The notes: generated by a model from the letters alone, not told the origin. Positions 17,379-27,426 are shown, counted from the stretch's first letter. The stretch is DNA of 40,946 nucleotides from Rhodothermales bacterium (GCA_028284865.1 JANQQV010000010.1:1-40946), one strand, 5' to 3'. Program-made: numbers and translations.

Positions 17379-19106
17379 ATGATCGCCCGATCGTTCAGTC
17401 TCCTTCTTCTGTTTGTAATCAGCGTCCCGTGGGCGCACGCTCAGAATGCGTTGGCCATTCCGGAAACCATGGAAGGCCCGGTCTACTCGTTGACCATGGC
17501 GCCATCAACACACCAGTTTTTCGATGGTGTCGATACAGACACGTATGGATTCAACGGCTCTTACCTGGGGCCAACCCTGATCCTGAACAAAGGGGACTTC
17601 GTGCAGATGCATGTGGCAAACCAGATCGGTGAACCCACCACCGTTCATTGGCACGGGATGCATGTGTCGCCAGAGGATGATGGAGGACCGCATTCGATAA
17701 TTCAACCGGGTACGGTCTGGCAACCAGACTTCACGGTACTGGATCGCGCAACGACCTTCTGGTACCATCCGCATCTGCACGAACGCACGGGTGAGCATGT
17801 GTACCGGGGTCTGGCCGGCATGATCATCGTGCGCGACCCGGTCGAAGCCCTGCTATCACTCCCTCGCACCTATGGGGTTGACGATATCCCTGTGGTAATC
17901 CAGGATCGACAGTTCAACAATCAGCAGCAGCTGGCATTCAGGCCGGGAGGAGCAGGACAACAAGGCGACACGATCGTTGTGAATGGGACAGTAGACCCAG
18001 TCGTAACGCTCGGTGCATCGGTGAATCGGCTCCGTTTGCTCAATGGAGCGAACTCTCGCGTCTATCAACTCGGTCTGAGCGATAACAGCACCTTTCAAAT
18101 GATCGGTTCAGATGGCGGATTGCTCGAGGCACCCGTCGAGCTGGAGCGTATTCGCCTGGCGCCGGGAGAGCGGGCTGAAATCCTCATCGATCTTGGCGGC
18201 CGTACTGGCGAGTCGCTCACACTGATGAGCTATTCTTCTGAATTGACGCGAGGAGAACCGGGAGGCGTGCCACTGGCCAATGATCCCCCGCTGCCTCCTG
18301 GCTCCATCAATGGAACCGACTTCGCCATCCTTCAGATTTCAGTAAGTGAAGCTGCAAGTGGAGACATTCAGGCCATCCCGCAGGATCTGGTCACGCTGGA
18401 AGACCTGCCCGAGTCGTCAGCGGATCGCGTTCGCCACATGCGACTGGACACGTCGGAGCCCGGGCCTGGTGCACCCTTGGCCATCAACGGCTCTGTATTC
18501 AATATGAACGTCATCAATGAAGTGGTGAACCTGGGCGACACGGAGATCTGGGAGATCGTCAACAATCGAGGCGGACCACATCCATTCCACATTCACGATG
18601 TGCAGTTCCAGATTTTGGATCGGGACGGAATTCCACCACCTCCGGAAGAGTCCGGATGGAAAGACGTTGTCCTGGTCTATCCCGGTGAACGGGTTCGGTT
18701 CATCACGGAATTCCTGGACTTCGCTGACCCGGACACGCCGTATATGTATCACTGCCATCTGCTCGGACATGAAGATGACGGGATGATGGGCGCCTTCCTG
18801 GTTATTGACCCTTCGGCAACAGCGATCGAGCGGGAAGGATTGCCCGGCCCGTTCCAGTTGGCCACTTACCCAAATCCGGCTGTGGATTGGACGACTATTG
18901 CATACGATCTGCCCACGCAGTCGACCGTCCGCATCGAGGTATTCGACACTGTAGGGCGTTCCGTCGAATTATTGTTTGACGGTGTGCGTGCTGCGGGAGC
19001 CAATGAATCCATCTGGAAAACCGGCAATGTTGCTCCCGGCACATATTTCGTCCGGATCAAGACCGATACCGATGAGTGGACAAAGGCCCTGCAGGTAACC
19101 CGCTGA
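17379..19106 (+). CDS. Secreted multicopper oxidase with T9SS-type C-terminal sorting domain
   Basis: 575 residues from ATG 17379, chosen because it begins the signal peptide (MIARSFSLLLLFVISVPWAH, cleavage AHA-Q). Three cupredoxin domains are indicated by the four copper-binding blocks: TVHWHGMHV (His90, His92), FWYHPHLHERTGEH, HPFHIHDVQF and YHCHLLGHEDDGMM (His458-Cys459-His460, His464, axial Met about 469). This complete set gives a type 1 and a trinuclear centre, so laccase, bilirubin-oxidase or cuprous-oxidase activity is expected. The last about 80 residues form a separate domain starting LATYPNPAVDWTT and containing VRIEVFDTVGR and APGTYFVRIKTD, the usual Por secretion tail that sends proteins to the cell surface. 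The stop lies directly against that of the convergent amidase gene. Confidence 0.93.
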   Translation: MIARSFSLLLLFVISVPWAHAQNALAIPETMEGPVYSLTMAPSTHQFFDGVDTDTYGFNGSYLGPTLILNKGDFVQMHVANQIGEPTTVHWHGMHVSPEDDGGPHSIIQPGTVWQPDFTVLDRATTFWYHPHLHERTGEHVYRGLAGMIIVRDPVEALLSLPRTYGVDDIPVVIQDRQFNNQQQLAFRPGGAGQQGDTIVVNGTVDPVVTLGASVNRLRLLNGANSRVYQLGLSDNSTFQMIGSDGGLLEAPVELERIRLAPGERAEILIDLGGRTGESLTLMSYSSELTRGEPGGVPLANDPPLPPGSINGTDFAILQISVSEAASGDIQAIPQDLVTLEDLPESSADRVRHMRLDTSEPGPGAPLAINGSVFNMNVINEVVNLGDTEIWEIVNNRGGPHPFHIHDVQFQILDRDGIPPPPEESGWKDVVLVYPGERVRFITEFLDFADPDTPYMYHCHLLGHEDDGMMGAFLVIDPSATAIEREGLPGPFQLATYPNPAVDWTTIAYDLPTQSTVRIEVFDTVGRSVELLFDGVRAAGANESIWKTGNVAPGTYFVRIKTDTDEWTKALQVTR

Positions 19107-20126
19107 TCAGATCTCTTTTCCGGTTACTTCCCGTACAAGGCCTTCCTTGATCCATTCGGCCAGCGTCTGGCGATTGGTAGGTTTGAGCAGCCGATGCTGG
19201 TCTCCACGATGCCGGATGTTGCCCAGCTCAATCAGAATGGCTGTGGGCTTGGTTTCTCGCAGGATCATCAGGTTGCGCATCTTGATTGCGCCGTTGTATC
19301 CGCGATCCGGCTGGTAGTAGTCGTACTTCGCCTCGACAGTGGACCGGATGGTCTGAGCGAGGGATGCACCGCTGCGGCTGCCGACGATGAAATGTACATC
19401 CACCTGTGGCTCGATGGCATGACCGTATGAGTCCACATGCAGTGAAATGACCTGCTGGCTCAATGCTGTCTTGCGATGCTGGTCGTAGAGCTTGTTGATC
19501 ACTTCGGTGCGGGTCCGCAGTCGCTGAGCCTGATTCAGCACGATTTTCTTGCCTCCCAGATACACCTCGTCACGATCAACCGGAAGGTACTTTTCGTCCC
19601 GGATGCCATCGTTCTTGTCCTGGACGATGACGTGGACCGTTGCACCCACCATCATGAGCTCGCGGGCCAATCTGAGAGCCGTGTCGTAAGCGATCTCATC
19701 TTCCGGGATCGTCTTCCCGTTGTACGTGCCCAGCGTACCTGGATCTGGACCGCCATGACCGCCCACGATGTAATACACGTGTCCTTTCAACAGGTCACTC
19801 TTGAGCGGCACATTCTGATAGTCGTTTCCGAACAATGCAACCACGCGGGCCTTCGAGGGAACGCGGTACGTTACATCTCGGCGCAGCTCGCTGCCGTTGC
19901 GCAGTTTCCCGGCATTGAGGGCTTTGAACTCGGCGACGGATTCTGCGCTTGGTTCGACACCAGACCGTCTGAGAAGGCTCCAAATGCCCTCTCCAGCCCG
20001 GGGACGCACGTCAATGGTTGATTCCTCGACATCTGCCTGTGCAGCCACAGGAGCGACGTCGAGGGTCGATAGGCCCAGCAGAAGCAGGGCAAACAGACAT
20101 GTTGATGAGAGGCGGTTCTTCATCAT
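19107..20126 (-). CDS. N-acetylmuramoyl-L-alanine amidase (Amidase_3 family), exported
   Basis: 339 residues with an N-terminal signal peptide (MMKNRLSSTCLFALLLLGLS, cleavage near VAAQ-A). Residues about 38-95 look like a LysM-type or related wall-binding segment (RPRAGEGIWSLLRRSGV and VTYRVPSKARV). The catalytic domain begins YIVGGHGGPDPGT: zinc ligands are His124, Glu144 (PEDEIAYD) and His230 (VISLHVDSYGH), with the catalytic Glu300 in ILIELGNIRH. The motifs are slightly divergent from the classical SIHAN and EXGFISN, so substrate preference may differ. It would cut the amide between MurNAc and the stem peptide in the periplasm. LytM activators of the EnvC kind act on some amidases of this family, and an EnvC homologue is encoded at 36254-37495, but no direct link is shown. 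Confidence 0.88.
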   Translation of the reverse strand: MMKNRLSSTCLFALLLLGLSTLDVAPVAAQADVEESTIDVRPRAGEGIWSLLRRSGVEPSAESVAEFKALNAGKLRNGSELRRDVTYRVPSKARVVALFGNDYQNVPLKSDLLKGHVYYIVGGHGGPDPGTLGTYNGKTIPEDEIAYDTALRLARELMMVGATVHVIVQDKNDGIRDEKYLPVDRDEVYLGGKKIVLNQAQRLRTRTEVINKLYDQHRKTALSQQVISLHVDSYGHAIEPQVDVHFIVGSRSGASLAQTIRSTVEAKYDYYQPDRGYNGAIKMRNLMILRETKPTAILIELGNIRHRGDQHRLLKPTNRQTLAEWIKEGLVREVTGKEI

Positions 20127-20170
20127 GCCAAGGATTGGAATGAATGGGTTACCGGGGATATCGACGGCGA

Positions 20171-20189
20171 TACCGTTTCCTTAACGGTA
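20171..20189. promoter_or_regulatory. Dyad in the divergent region before the TPR-CHAT gene
   Basis: TACCGTT and AACGGTA form a perfect 7-base dyad around a 5-base centre. A shorter dyad, TATCG-ACGG-CGATA (20159-20172), overlaps it. The position between the amidase start (20126) and the start of the TPR-CHAT frame (20217) suits an operator controlling one or both genes. No known binding consensus was recognised. Confidence 0.3.
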
Positions 20190-20216
20190 CGATGATTGAT
20201 TTGTCTGTGGTTGTAA

Positions 20217-23200
20217 TTGATCAGCCGAATTCCCAAACTTGTCGTGCCCTTTCCAATCACGCGGGATGAAGACGTGACTCCTATTGACCGACCCTCCCTT
20301 CAGCAGGCCACTCTGGCTACTGCATTCGGCTTCCTTTTCCTGTTTGCCTCCATTGCGCAGGGCCAGGAATCGTTCACTACCCCTCCCCCGGACACCGAAC
20401 GCGTGTTGATGATGTACCGGGTGTACACAACGATGGAAGATGACGGCGATTTGTGGGCAGTCCTGTATGCCGATGAATGGCCGGGTGAGCGCTCGCCCTT
20501 TTCCGGCCTCTTTTTCGGTGCTTCCGGTGTGGCCAAATCGGTCTATCAAAATGCCGGCCGAGAAGACGGCGCGGGTGACGAATTGGGCCGGGCAACCGTC
20601 GGCTTCGCCGATGACTCCTTGGCAACGGTCCAGGTATTTCTGTCAGATCCCAGTCGTCCGGAAATGCGCCTCTACGAGGATGATGTACTGGAGTTGGCAA
20701 CGGATATCCCCCTGATCGAGGACCGATCGGTGTTCTTCAGCTTCGTTCAGCTGGCCATCAACTTCCTGGACGTCGACGATGAGCCCATCTTCCACAGGAA
20801 TATGGTCCTTTACGATGACGGCCCTGCCCTGAGGGATTCGTTGGTTGCGGACCTGTTGGCGGCAGTTCACGAGACAGCTGATCTCATTCAACCGATGGTC
20901 ATCGACAATCCGCAATGGGATATCGATATCGAAGGCGGTCGTTTTGCTGGTAGCAAGATGATTGACGCCATGGCGCAGTCCAATGCAGAGGACGTCTACA
21001 ATTTCCTGCGTTTCGTGGACTCGTTTCCAGGTAAATACCTGGGGAAAGACTGGCGCATCAGCGAGACCTACGCCACCTGGTTGATCAACGACGCGCCTCC
21101 CGGCCAAGCCGAACTCAAAGAGGAACTGCTCGCGTCCTTCGATACGCCGCGCTTCGACGAGCTCGTGACCCAGAATGCGGATGAACTGTCCGACGGCGTT
21201 TTCACAACGACGTGGAATAACGAAGCCGAAGCGTTGGGAGATGACGGATTGTACGAAGAGGCCATTCGCTTGACGGAAGTCTCCGAACGGGTATCCCTCC
21301 TGCTCCAGGACGAAAACATGCGCGGCTACATGCTGTTCTCGCGTGCTGATGTGATGCGGTCCATGGAGGATTACGAGCGAGCCGTTACGATGTACGAGGA
21401 GGCCGTCGGCCTATTCCAGCAGACGGGCGACCTTTACGGCGAGTCGATAGCGGTCAACAACCTCGGAAATGCACTTGACGATCTGGAGCGATACGACGAA
21501 GCGATTGGCACTTTCCGTTCCTCCATCGAACTCAAGAATCAACGCCTGGCTGAGAATCCGTCTCTGGACCTGCGATTGAGCCAAGCCGCTTCATTCTATG
21601 GGCTGGCTTCGGCGCTTAATTCAGTCTCCCGATTCGATGAAGCCCTGGTCGCTTATCGGTCAGCCGACTCGCTGTATGTATCTGAGGGATCCCTGCAGAG
21701 TCAGCGCTACCATCTGAATACCCTGAATCAGATCGGCAAGATCTACCGGAAGCTGGGTCGTTCAGATGATGCCATGGCCGCGTTCCAGGAGTCCCGCCAG
21801 GCCGCTCAACTGCTGGGAGATCTGGAAGCAGAAGCTGATGCCCTCGACGAAATTGCCTACGACCTGGACGATGAGGAAGAGGAACTGCGACTGTACACGT
21901 TGGCCTACGAATTGCACAAGCAGTCCGGCAACCTGCGCGACGCAGGGTACTCGCAGTCCCAAAGAGGACAGACGCTGTGGCGCTTGAAGCGCCTGGACGA
22001 AGCCATCGAAGCCCATCGATATGCCATCCAGTTGCGCGAAGAGGTGGGGTTTGTGTCCGGGCAGGCCTATTCATGGCTGAAGCTCGGTGGGCTGTACAAA
22101 GACGCCGGTGACCCTGTTCGGGCGATCGAAGCGTATGATCGCGCCGCCGAGCTCTATGACGAGGTAGGAAATCGGTCAGGAGCCGCCGATGTACTTGAAG
22201 ATCTGGGAGACCTGTATATCGCGGAGGGTGATTACCGGCGGGCAGTAGAGGTCCACACGCGAGCGTTCACCATTCGGGAAGAGCTCGGACTGCAATACGA
22301 GATGGCAACCAGCATGAGCGACATTGCGAATGCCCATTTCCAGGACAAGAATTTTGGTGCCTCCCTTGAATGGTATGAGCGCACAGCAGACCTGAGGCGG
22401 GATATTGGCGATCAGTCCGGCCTTATCGACGCCCTGGCGAACTTGGGCAATCTGGCTCACTTCCATGGTCGCGACTATGAGCGGTCGCAGGAGTTGTTGA
22501 TGGAAGCGATTGATCTCGCTGCGGAATTGGACAACGACTATTTGCAGGGATACAGCTACAGTCGCCTTGGCAGTATTGCCCGTGACATGGGTCGGTATGC
22601 GGATGCCCTTGCATTTGAAGAACAGGCCCTCACCTTCTTTTCAGATGTGGACGATCAGGTGATGACCCTGAGTACGATCGGGGATTTGCTGGCCACCAAT
22701 GGCAATTTTGACGAGGCACGTGCTCGACATGAGGAAGCACGCCGGTTGGCTGAGGAGGCATCCAGTCGCCGCGACCTGGCCGTTGCGCTGAATGGACTGG
22801 CGTCCCTGGAATCGACGCTTGGCCAGTCGCGCAATGCCCTGCAGCTAAGCATGCAAAGCCTCCGAATTGCTGAGGAGGTCGACAACGTCTGGGGTATGGC
22901 TTCAGCCAACATCGGCATTGGCAATGCTTACAACACGATGGGTGTCAACCAGCTGGCGATTCAGCACTACACCATTGCAGACTCGTTGTATGCCCAGGTG
23001 GGCAATGAGCTGGCGCGGACCACCCCCTCAAACAACATCGGCACGATTTATTACCACCAGGGTGATTTCGCAGCCTCCCTCCCGTTCATAGAGCGAGCTT
23101 ACGAAGTGCAGGCTGCCAACCGGATTGAGGATGAGTTCACCGTCATCCTTCTCAGCAACATCGGGGCAGCTCACCTGAAAATGGGGCATCTCGAGGAAGC

Positions 23201-25088
23201 AGAAGATTGGCTGGATCGTTCTGTTGTGCTCTTGGAGAAGTTGGCCATCACCCGGATGGAGCCCAGTGTCCGGACGCTCGTCGGTGAGCTGTATCTCAAG
23301 ACTAACCGTATCGATCAGGCCGAGGCTTCCCTGGAGCGGGCATTGTCTGTGGCCGGAGAAGATGGGAATCCAAGCGATCGGGCCGATGCGCTTCGGTGGC
23401 TTGGCGAAGTGTGGTGGGCGCAGGGAATGAATCAGGAGTCGATCGCTGCTCTGGAAGAAAGTGCTCACATTTCCCGCGAGATGAATGATTTGCGGGAGCT
23501 TTGGAAACCCCTCTCGGTGTTGGGGCCCATTTATCGCAGTGAAGGGCGAATCGACGATGGCATCTCCGCCCTCCGCGAATCAGTACAAGTACTTGAGCAA
23601 TTGTCTGCCCGTCTTGCCTTTGGTGAAGGCGCCAAAGAGACGTTTGCCAAATCGGAAGGTCGGCTGGAGACGTATGAGCAGCTCATCGCCATGATGATCC
23701 AGCAGGGCCAGACCGAAGAAGCCCTGCAACTGATCGAGCGAACAGGACTGGAAGCCATTCGCAACAACCTGGCCTCACTGACCATCGAGTTCGAGGACCC
23801 GGAGATGACGGCAGCGCTTGAGGATGAGCGACGGAAGAAACAGGAGCTGGCCGAACTGGATCGACAGATTACCGAACAGAAAGGCAAAGACGCCGGTAGT
23901 CGCCAAACGGAGCTGATCGCGGCGCTGGAACAGCGCCGCGAAGTACTCGAGCAGGAATACACCACATTTGTGGAGGGTACGGTTCGTCAGTTTCCGGAGC
24001 TGCAACAGCATCTGACTGATAGCGTGAACCCCGGGGATTTCAATCGCTACCGTCGCGCTATTCCGGAAGACGCCGCCGTGCTGGCCTTCCTTGTTGGTCA
24101 CGAAAACACATTCATTTTCACAGCCACACGAGATTCAGTGGGCGCTGTATCGATCCCGGTATCGTCCGCCGTGATCAATGGGTTGGTCAATGAAGTCCAT
24201 GCAGCCGTAAGCCAACCAGGAACGGGTGCTGTTCGCGGTACAGACGGAGCTGGTGATGAGTCTCCTGCCGGTGACGTGCAGAATGCGCTCAATGACTTGT
24301 ATCGCCTGCTCATCGAGCCCATCGAAAGCGAGATTGCCGGTAAGACAACGCTTGCTGTGATCCCCAGCGGATCCCTGCACAAACTGCCATTCCAGATTCT
24401 TTCAGATTCCGAGCAGGATCGGCCTGCGCTGGTGGCCAACCACACCATTTTCTACACCAGCAAACTCGATGTATTCCTGTTTCCGCCTATCGGCGGTGGC
24501 GTGGATATCGTGGCCTTCGGAAATGCCGATGAATCACTGGATTGGGCCGAACGTGAGGTGAACGAGATCGCCAAGATCGACCCCGAAGCCCGTGTTTTCC
24601 TGAAAGGGGACGCGACCGAAAGCCGTGTAAAAGAAGTTTCTCCCGACTTCAACATCCTGCATCTGGCCACACATGGTACGCTCGACTACAGCAACTTCCA
24701 GAATTCCTATCTCACGCTGGCTCCGGACGCGACCAGTGACGAAGACGGACAGTTGACCATCGGTGAGATCTGGAAGATCGGAGGGCTGGACAATTACCGT
24801 TTGGTCACCCTTTCGGCCTGTGAGACGGCTGTGAACGACGACATCGCCAACGGCTGGCCCATCAGTCCGGCCAATGCCTTCCTCAACCATGTGCCAAGCG
24901 TCATTGCTTCGCTGTGGAAGGTGGATGACGTCGCCACTTCGCTACTGATGCAGCGATTCTATGCCAATCTTGAAAGCATGGGCACCGCAGAAGCCCTTCA
25001 GATGGCTCAGCTCTCGCTCAGTCAGGACGAGAATTATTCGGATCCCTTCTACTGGGCGCCGTTCGTAGTCATGGGCGACTGGAGATGA
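20217..25088 (+). CDS. Giant exported TPR-CHAT protease
   Basis: 1623 residues from TTG 20217. There is no ATG before the signal peptide; GTG at 20244 or 20274 are alternatives, and 20274 gives a compact N-region. The hydrophobic stretch LATAFGFLFLFASIAQGQ is a signal peptide. A unique region (about 60-330) is followed by about 800 residues of tandem TPRs with regular NNLGNAL, EAIGTF and ALEE-type helices. A charged coiled coil (about 1196-1250, EDERRKKQELAELDRQITEQ) leads into a CHAT domain (about 1285-1623) with SGSLHKLPFQIL, the catalytic His in HLATHG (His1486) and catalytic Cys in LSACETA (Cys1535), and the usual SLWKVDD and DPFYWAPFVVMGDW ending. CHAT is a clan-CD caspase/separase relative; the TPRs would capture a target. 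The stop overlaps the ATG of the caspase gene (ATGA). The substrate is unknown. Confidence 0.93.
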   Translation: MISRIPKLVVPFPITRDEDVTPIDRPSLQQATLATAFGFLFLFASIAQGQESFTTPPPDTERVLMMYRVYTTMEDDGDLWAVLYADEWPGERSPFSGLFFGASGVAKSVYQNAGREDGAGDELGRATVGFADDSLATVQVFLSDPSRPEMRLYEDDVLELATDIPLIEDRSVFFSFVQLAINFLDVDDEPIFHRNMVLYDDGPALRDSLVADLLAAVHETADLIQPMVIDNPQWDIDIEGGRFAGSKMIDAMAQSNAEDVYNFLRFVDSFPGKYLGKDWRISETYATWLINDAPPGQAELKEELLASFDTPRFDELVTQNADELSDGVFTTTWNNEAEALGDDGLYEEAIRLTEVSERVSLLLQDENMRGYMLFSRADVMRSMEDYERAVTMYEEAVGLFQQTGDLYGESIAVNNLGNALDDLERYDEAIGTFRSSIELKNQRLAENPSLDLRLSQAASFYGLASALNSVSRFDEALVAYRSADSLYVSEGSLQSQRYHLNTLNQIGKIYRKLGRSDDAMAAFQESRQAAQLLGDLEAEADALDEIAYDLDDEEEELRLYTLAYELHKQSGNLRDAGYSQSQRGQTLWRLKRLDEAIEAHRYAIQLREEVGFVSGQAYSWLKLGGLYKDAGDPVRAIEAYDRAAELYDEVGNRSGAADVLEDLGDLYIAEGDYRRAVEVHTRAFTIREELGLQYEMATSMSDIANAHFQDKNFGASLEWYERTADLRRDIGDQSGLIDALANLGNLAHFHGRDYERSQELLMEAIDLAAELDNDYLQGYSYSRLGSIARDMGRYADALAFEEQALTFFSDVDDQVMTLSTIGDLLATNGNFDEARARHEEARRLAEEASSRRDLAVALNGLASLESTLGQSRNALQLSMQSLRIAEEVDNVWGMASANIGIGNAYNTMGVNQLAIQHYTIADSLYAQVGNELARTTPSNNIGTIYYHQGDFAASLPFIERAYEVQAANRIEDEFTVILLSNIGAAHLKMGHLEEAEDWLDRSVVLLEKLAITRMEPSVRTLVGELYLKTNRIDQAEASLERALSVAGEDGNPSDRADALRWLGEVWWAQGMNQESIAALEESAHISREMNDLRELWKPLSVLGPIYRSEGRIDDGISALRESVQVLEQLSARLAFGEGAKETFAKSEGRLETYEQLIAMMIQQGQTEEALQLIERTGLEAIRNNLASLTIEFEDPEMTAALEDERRKKQELAELDRQITEQKGKDAGSRQTELIAALEQRREVLEQEYTTFVEGTVRQFPELQQHLTDSVNPGDFNRYRRAIPEDAAVLAFLVGHENTFIFTATRDSVGAVSIPVSSAVINGLVNEVHAAVSQPGTGAVRGTDGAGDESPAGDVQNALNDLYRLLIEPIESEIAGKTTLAVIPSGSLHKLPFQILSDSEQDRPALVANHTIFYTSKLDVFLFPPIGGGVDIVAFGNADESLDWAEREVNEIAKIDPEARVFLKGDATESRVKEVSPDFNILHLATHGTLDYSNFQNSYLTLAPDATSDEDGQLTIGEIWKIGGLDNYRLVTLSACETAVNDDIANGWPISPANAFLNHVPSVIASLWKVDDVATSLLMQRFYANLESMGTAEALQMAQLSLSQDENYSDPFYWAPFVVMGDWR

Positions 25089-27340
25089 TGTTGAACCACC
25101 ACTTGTCGGCCGGGCTGGTTCATTCTCTTCGCAGGAGGCGATGGGGTGCGGGTGCGATCGTCGTCGTTCTGCTGACGCTCTCAGTCCTTCCCGCATCGTC
25201 CCAGACGCGACGTGGCGTGGTAGTCGGCATCAATCAGTACGCGCCGACTGAATCTGCGACCGGATTTGCTCTCCGGAAGTGGAAAGACCTGGATGGCGCC
25301 GTCAACGATGCCGAGTCGATGGCCGCATTGCTGGACCAGCGATTTGAGTTCGATGAGGTCACCCTGCTTCTGGAAGGAGAAGCCACACGAGAGGCCATTC
25401 TGGCTGCGCTCGTTGAGCTTGAGTCGGTCTCGAACGCTGGGGATGTTGCCGTTTTCTATTACGCGGGTCACGGTTCGCAAGTGCGCAATACCGGGTCGTC
25501 GGAGGCCGATGGCCTTGATGAGACGATCGTTCCGTCCGATGTGCCAGACGGAGCGGAAGACATCCGCGACAAGGAATTGCGCGCCTACTTCAACAGGATC
25601 CTCGACAAAGGCGCGCTTCTCACGCTCATCTTCGACAGTTGCCACAGCGGATCCATCACTCGCGGCCTTCCCGGGACCGCCACCCGATTCCTCGAGCCTT
25701 CGGATCGTGTCATTGATGATCCTTCCGAGCCTCCTCGTCCGGTAGACCGGGGTGCATTGGTATTCAGCTCAGCCCAAGACAATCAGCTGGCCAGCGAAAT
25801 GCTGGATGACATGGATGTCCCCCGAGGTGCATTCACATGGGCACTCAATCGGGCCCTTCTGGAGATGGACGGCGACGCTCCGGCATCGGAGGTCTTCCTG
25901 AAAGCACGTGCGCTGATGAAAGGGCGAGGAATGGCGCAGGACCCCGTGCTTGGTGGATTGGCCGACCGCCGGTCGTCACCCCTTTTCGGAGGCGTTTCCG
26001 AATCCACTGGGCAGTCGATCCTGGTCTTGGGCACCGAGGACGGCGCCGTGCACCTTCAAGCCGGGCTCGCCACAGGGCTGCGACCAGGCAGTCAGCTACA
26101 AGATGCCAGCGGAAACAGCTTCGTCGTCACGGTGGCTGCGGGCCCTGCGACGAGTTGGGCCGAACCTGTGGGACACAGCACTCTTCCGTCCGTTGGCGAG
26201 GCGTTGACCGTGACCAAGTGGGTGGCCGCGGGCAATCACCCTGTTCGCTTTCACATACCTGCTACAACGCTCACGTACAATCAATTGGTGGAACTTGGCG
26301 AGCAAGTGGCAACGCAGAATCCCGTCGAGGATCCGACTGAGGCCTCACCAGACCATGTGGTTTTCCACACTGCTTCTTGGCAACTACTCGACAGTCAGGG
26401 AACTGTATCCGATTTGGGTATGGCCCCTGACTGGAATGCCGTCAGCGACGCAGGCAACGTGCTGCACGTCGAGATTCCCGCTTTCCAGGTGTTGAAAGAT
26501 CAGGTCACCAGAGACTTGGCCACCATGGGATTGGATGCGCTGCTCACTGATGATCGAACAGCCGCAGACTATGTGCTGACCGGGCGATTCCAGGGTAGAT
26601 CTCTGCGATACGCCTGGGTCCAACGCGAAGCGACTGCCGGCTCGGATGCCTCCCCTGCTCCGCCACGGACGGATTTCTTGGCGATTCCAGAGGATCCCGC
26701 CACCGCCTCGACGATTCTGGCCCGTGATGTAAAGCGACTCCATGTCATCTACGGATGGCTTGGCCTGAACAGCCCCCCGGACAACGGAGCCTTTCCCTAT
26801 TCCATTCGCGGGTTCGAGCACGTGGACTCGGGCGAAGTATTCGCCCCCTCTGATACCCTTCGAATCGGAGAGCGGTATCGCATCGTCCTGTCGGCATCCA
26901 TGCAGGCCATACAGGAAGCTCAGATGCAGGCCACCATCAACAACGTGATGCAGCGGTACCTGTACGTTTTCGCGCTCGATCGCGACGGGAACGGCTCACT
27001 ACTTTGGCCTTCGCAGCAGGAGGGCAGCGTGGAGAACGACATCAACTTTTTCACATTCCTGCCTGAACAAATGCCGCTCCCTGCCAACGGGCACCTGTTT
27101 ACCGTTGCCCCTCCGGCTGGTATGGACAGCTTCTTCTTGTTGTCCTCCGAGGAGCCACTTCCTGACCCCGGAATCCTGTCGTTTTCAGGCGTACGTACGC
27201 GCGCTGAACCCGAAGGACCTCAATCAGAACTATCCCAATTGCTTTTCGGTCTGGGTGAGGGAACGCGTGGCGAACCGCGCGCTGTTCCTCTCAACTGGTC
27301 CATTGAACGAGTGGGTGTTTTTACCGCTCAGAATCCCTGA
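25085..27340 (+). CDS. Exported caspase-fold (C14) peptidase with DUF4384-like C-terminus
   Basis: 751 residues. A basic N-region and hydrophobic core (RRRRWGAGAIVVVLLTLSVL, then PASSQ) form an export signal. Residues about 40-310 are a metacaspase-type p20 domain: GVVVGINQY, VNDAESMAALL, the catalytic His129 in FYYAGHGSQ and Cys186 in LIFDSCHSGS, then ALVFSSAQDNQLASE. The middle part is less characteristic. Residues about 575-720 resemble DUF4384 (LRIGERYRIVLSA, LYVFALDRDGNGSLLWPSQ), a domain commonly joined to caspase folds in bacteria. Translationally coupled to the TPR-CHAT gene by a 4-base overlap, so two different clan-CD proteases are made together. Such enzymes usually cut after Arg or Lys; specificity here is not shown. 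An M48 metalloprotease gene follows 86 bases downstream. Confidence 0.93.
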   Translation: MMLNHHLSAGLVHSLRRRRWGAGAIVVVLLTLSVLPASSQTRRGVVVGINQYAPTESATGFALRKWKDLDGAVNDAESMAALLDQRFEFDEVTLLLEGEATREAILAALVELESVSNAGDVAVFYYAGHGSQVRNTGSSEADGLDETIVPSDVPDGAEDIRDKELRAYFNRILDKGALLTLIFDSCHSGSITRGLPGTATRFLEPSDRVIDDPSEPPRPVDRGALVFSSAQDNQLASEMLDDMDVPRGAFTWALNRALLEMDGDAPASEVFLKARALMKGRGMAQDPVLGGLADRRSSPLFGGVSESTGQSILVLGTEDGAVHLQAGLATGLRPGSQLQDASGNSFVVTVAAGPATSWAEPVGHSTLPSVGEALTVTKWVAAGNHPVRFHIPATTLTYNQLVELGEQVATQNPVEDPTEASPDHVVFHTASWQLLDSQGTVSDLGMAPDWNAVSDAGNVLHVEIPAFQVLKDQVTRDLATMGLDALLTDDRTAADYVLTGRFQGRSLRYAWVQREATAGSDASPAPPRTDFLAIPEDPATASTILARDVKRLHVIYGWLGLNSPPDNGAFPYSIRGFEHVDSGEVFAPSDTLRIGERYRIVLSASMQAIQEAQMQATINNVMQRYLYVFALDRDGNGSLLWPSQQEGSVENDINFFTFLPEQMPLPANGHLFTVAPPAGMDSFFLLSSEEPLPDPGILSFSGVRTRAEPEGPQSELSQLLFGLGEGTRGEPRAVPLNWSIERVGVFTAQNP

Positions 27341-27426
27341 TATTGTGCGCTGCCGGATCTGGCTCACAGATATGCCCCGCATACCCTTCCACCCGCCGGA
27401 AGTCGTATTCAACCAACGTCATCATC

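Noticed and set aside
20217..25088. TPR-CHAT protein as the Craspase partner of a type III-E CRISPR effector
   Set aside because: No gRAMP/Cas7-11 gene, no CRISPR array, and the protein has an N-terminal export signal and is far longer than Craspase TPR-CHAT.
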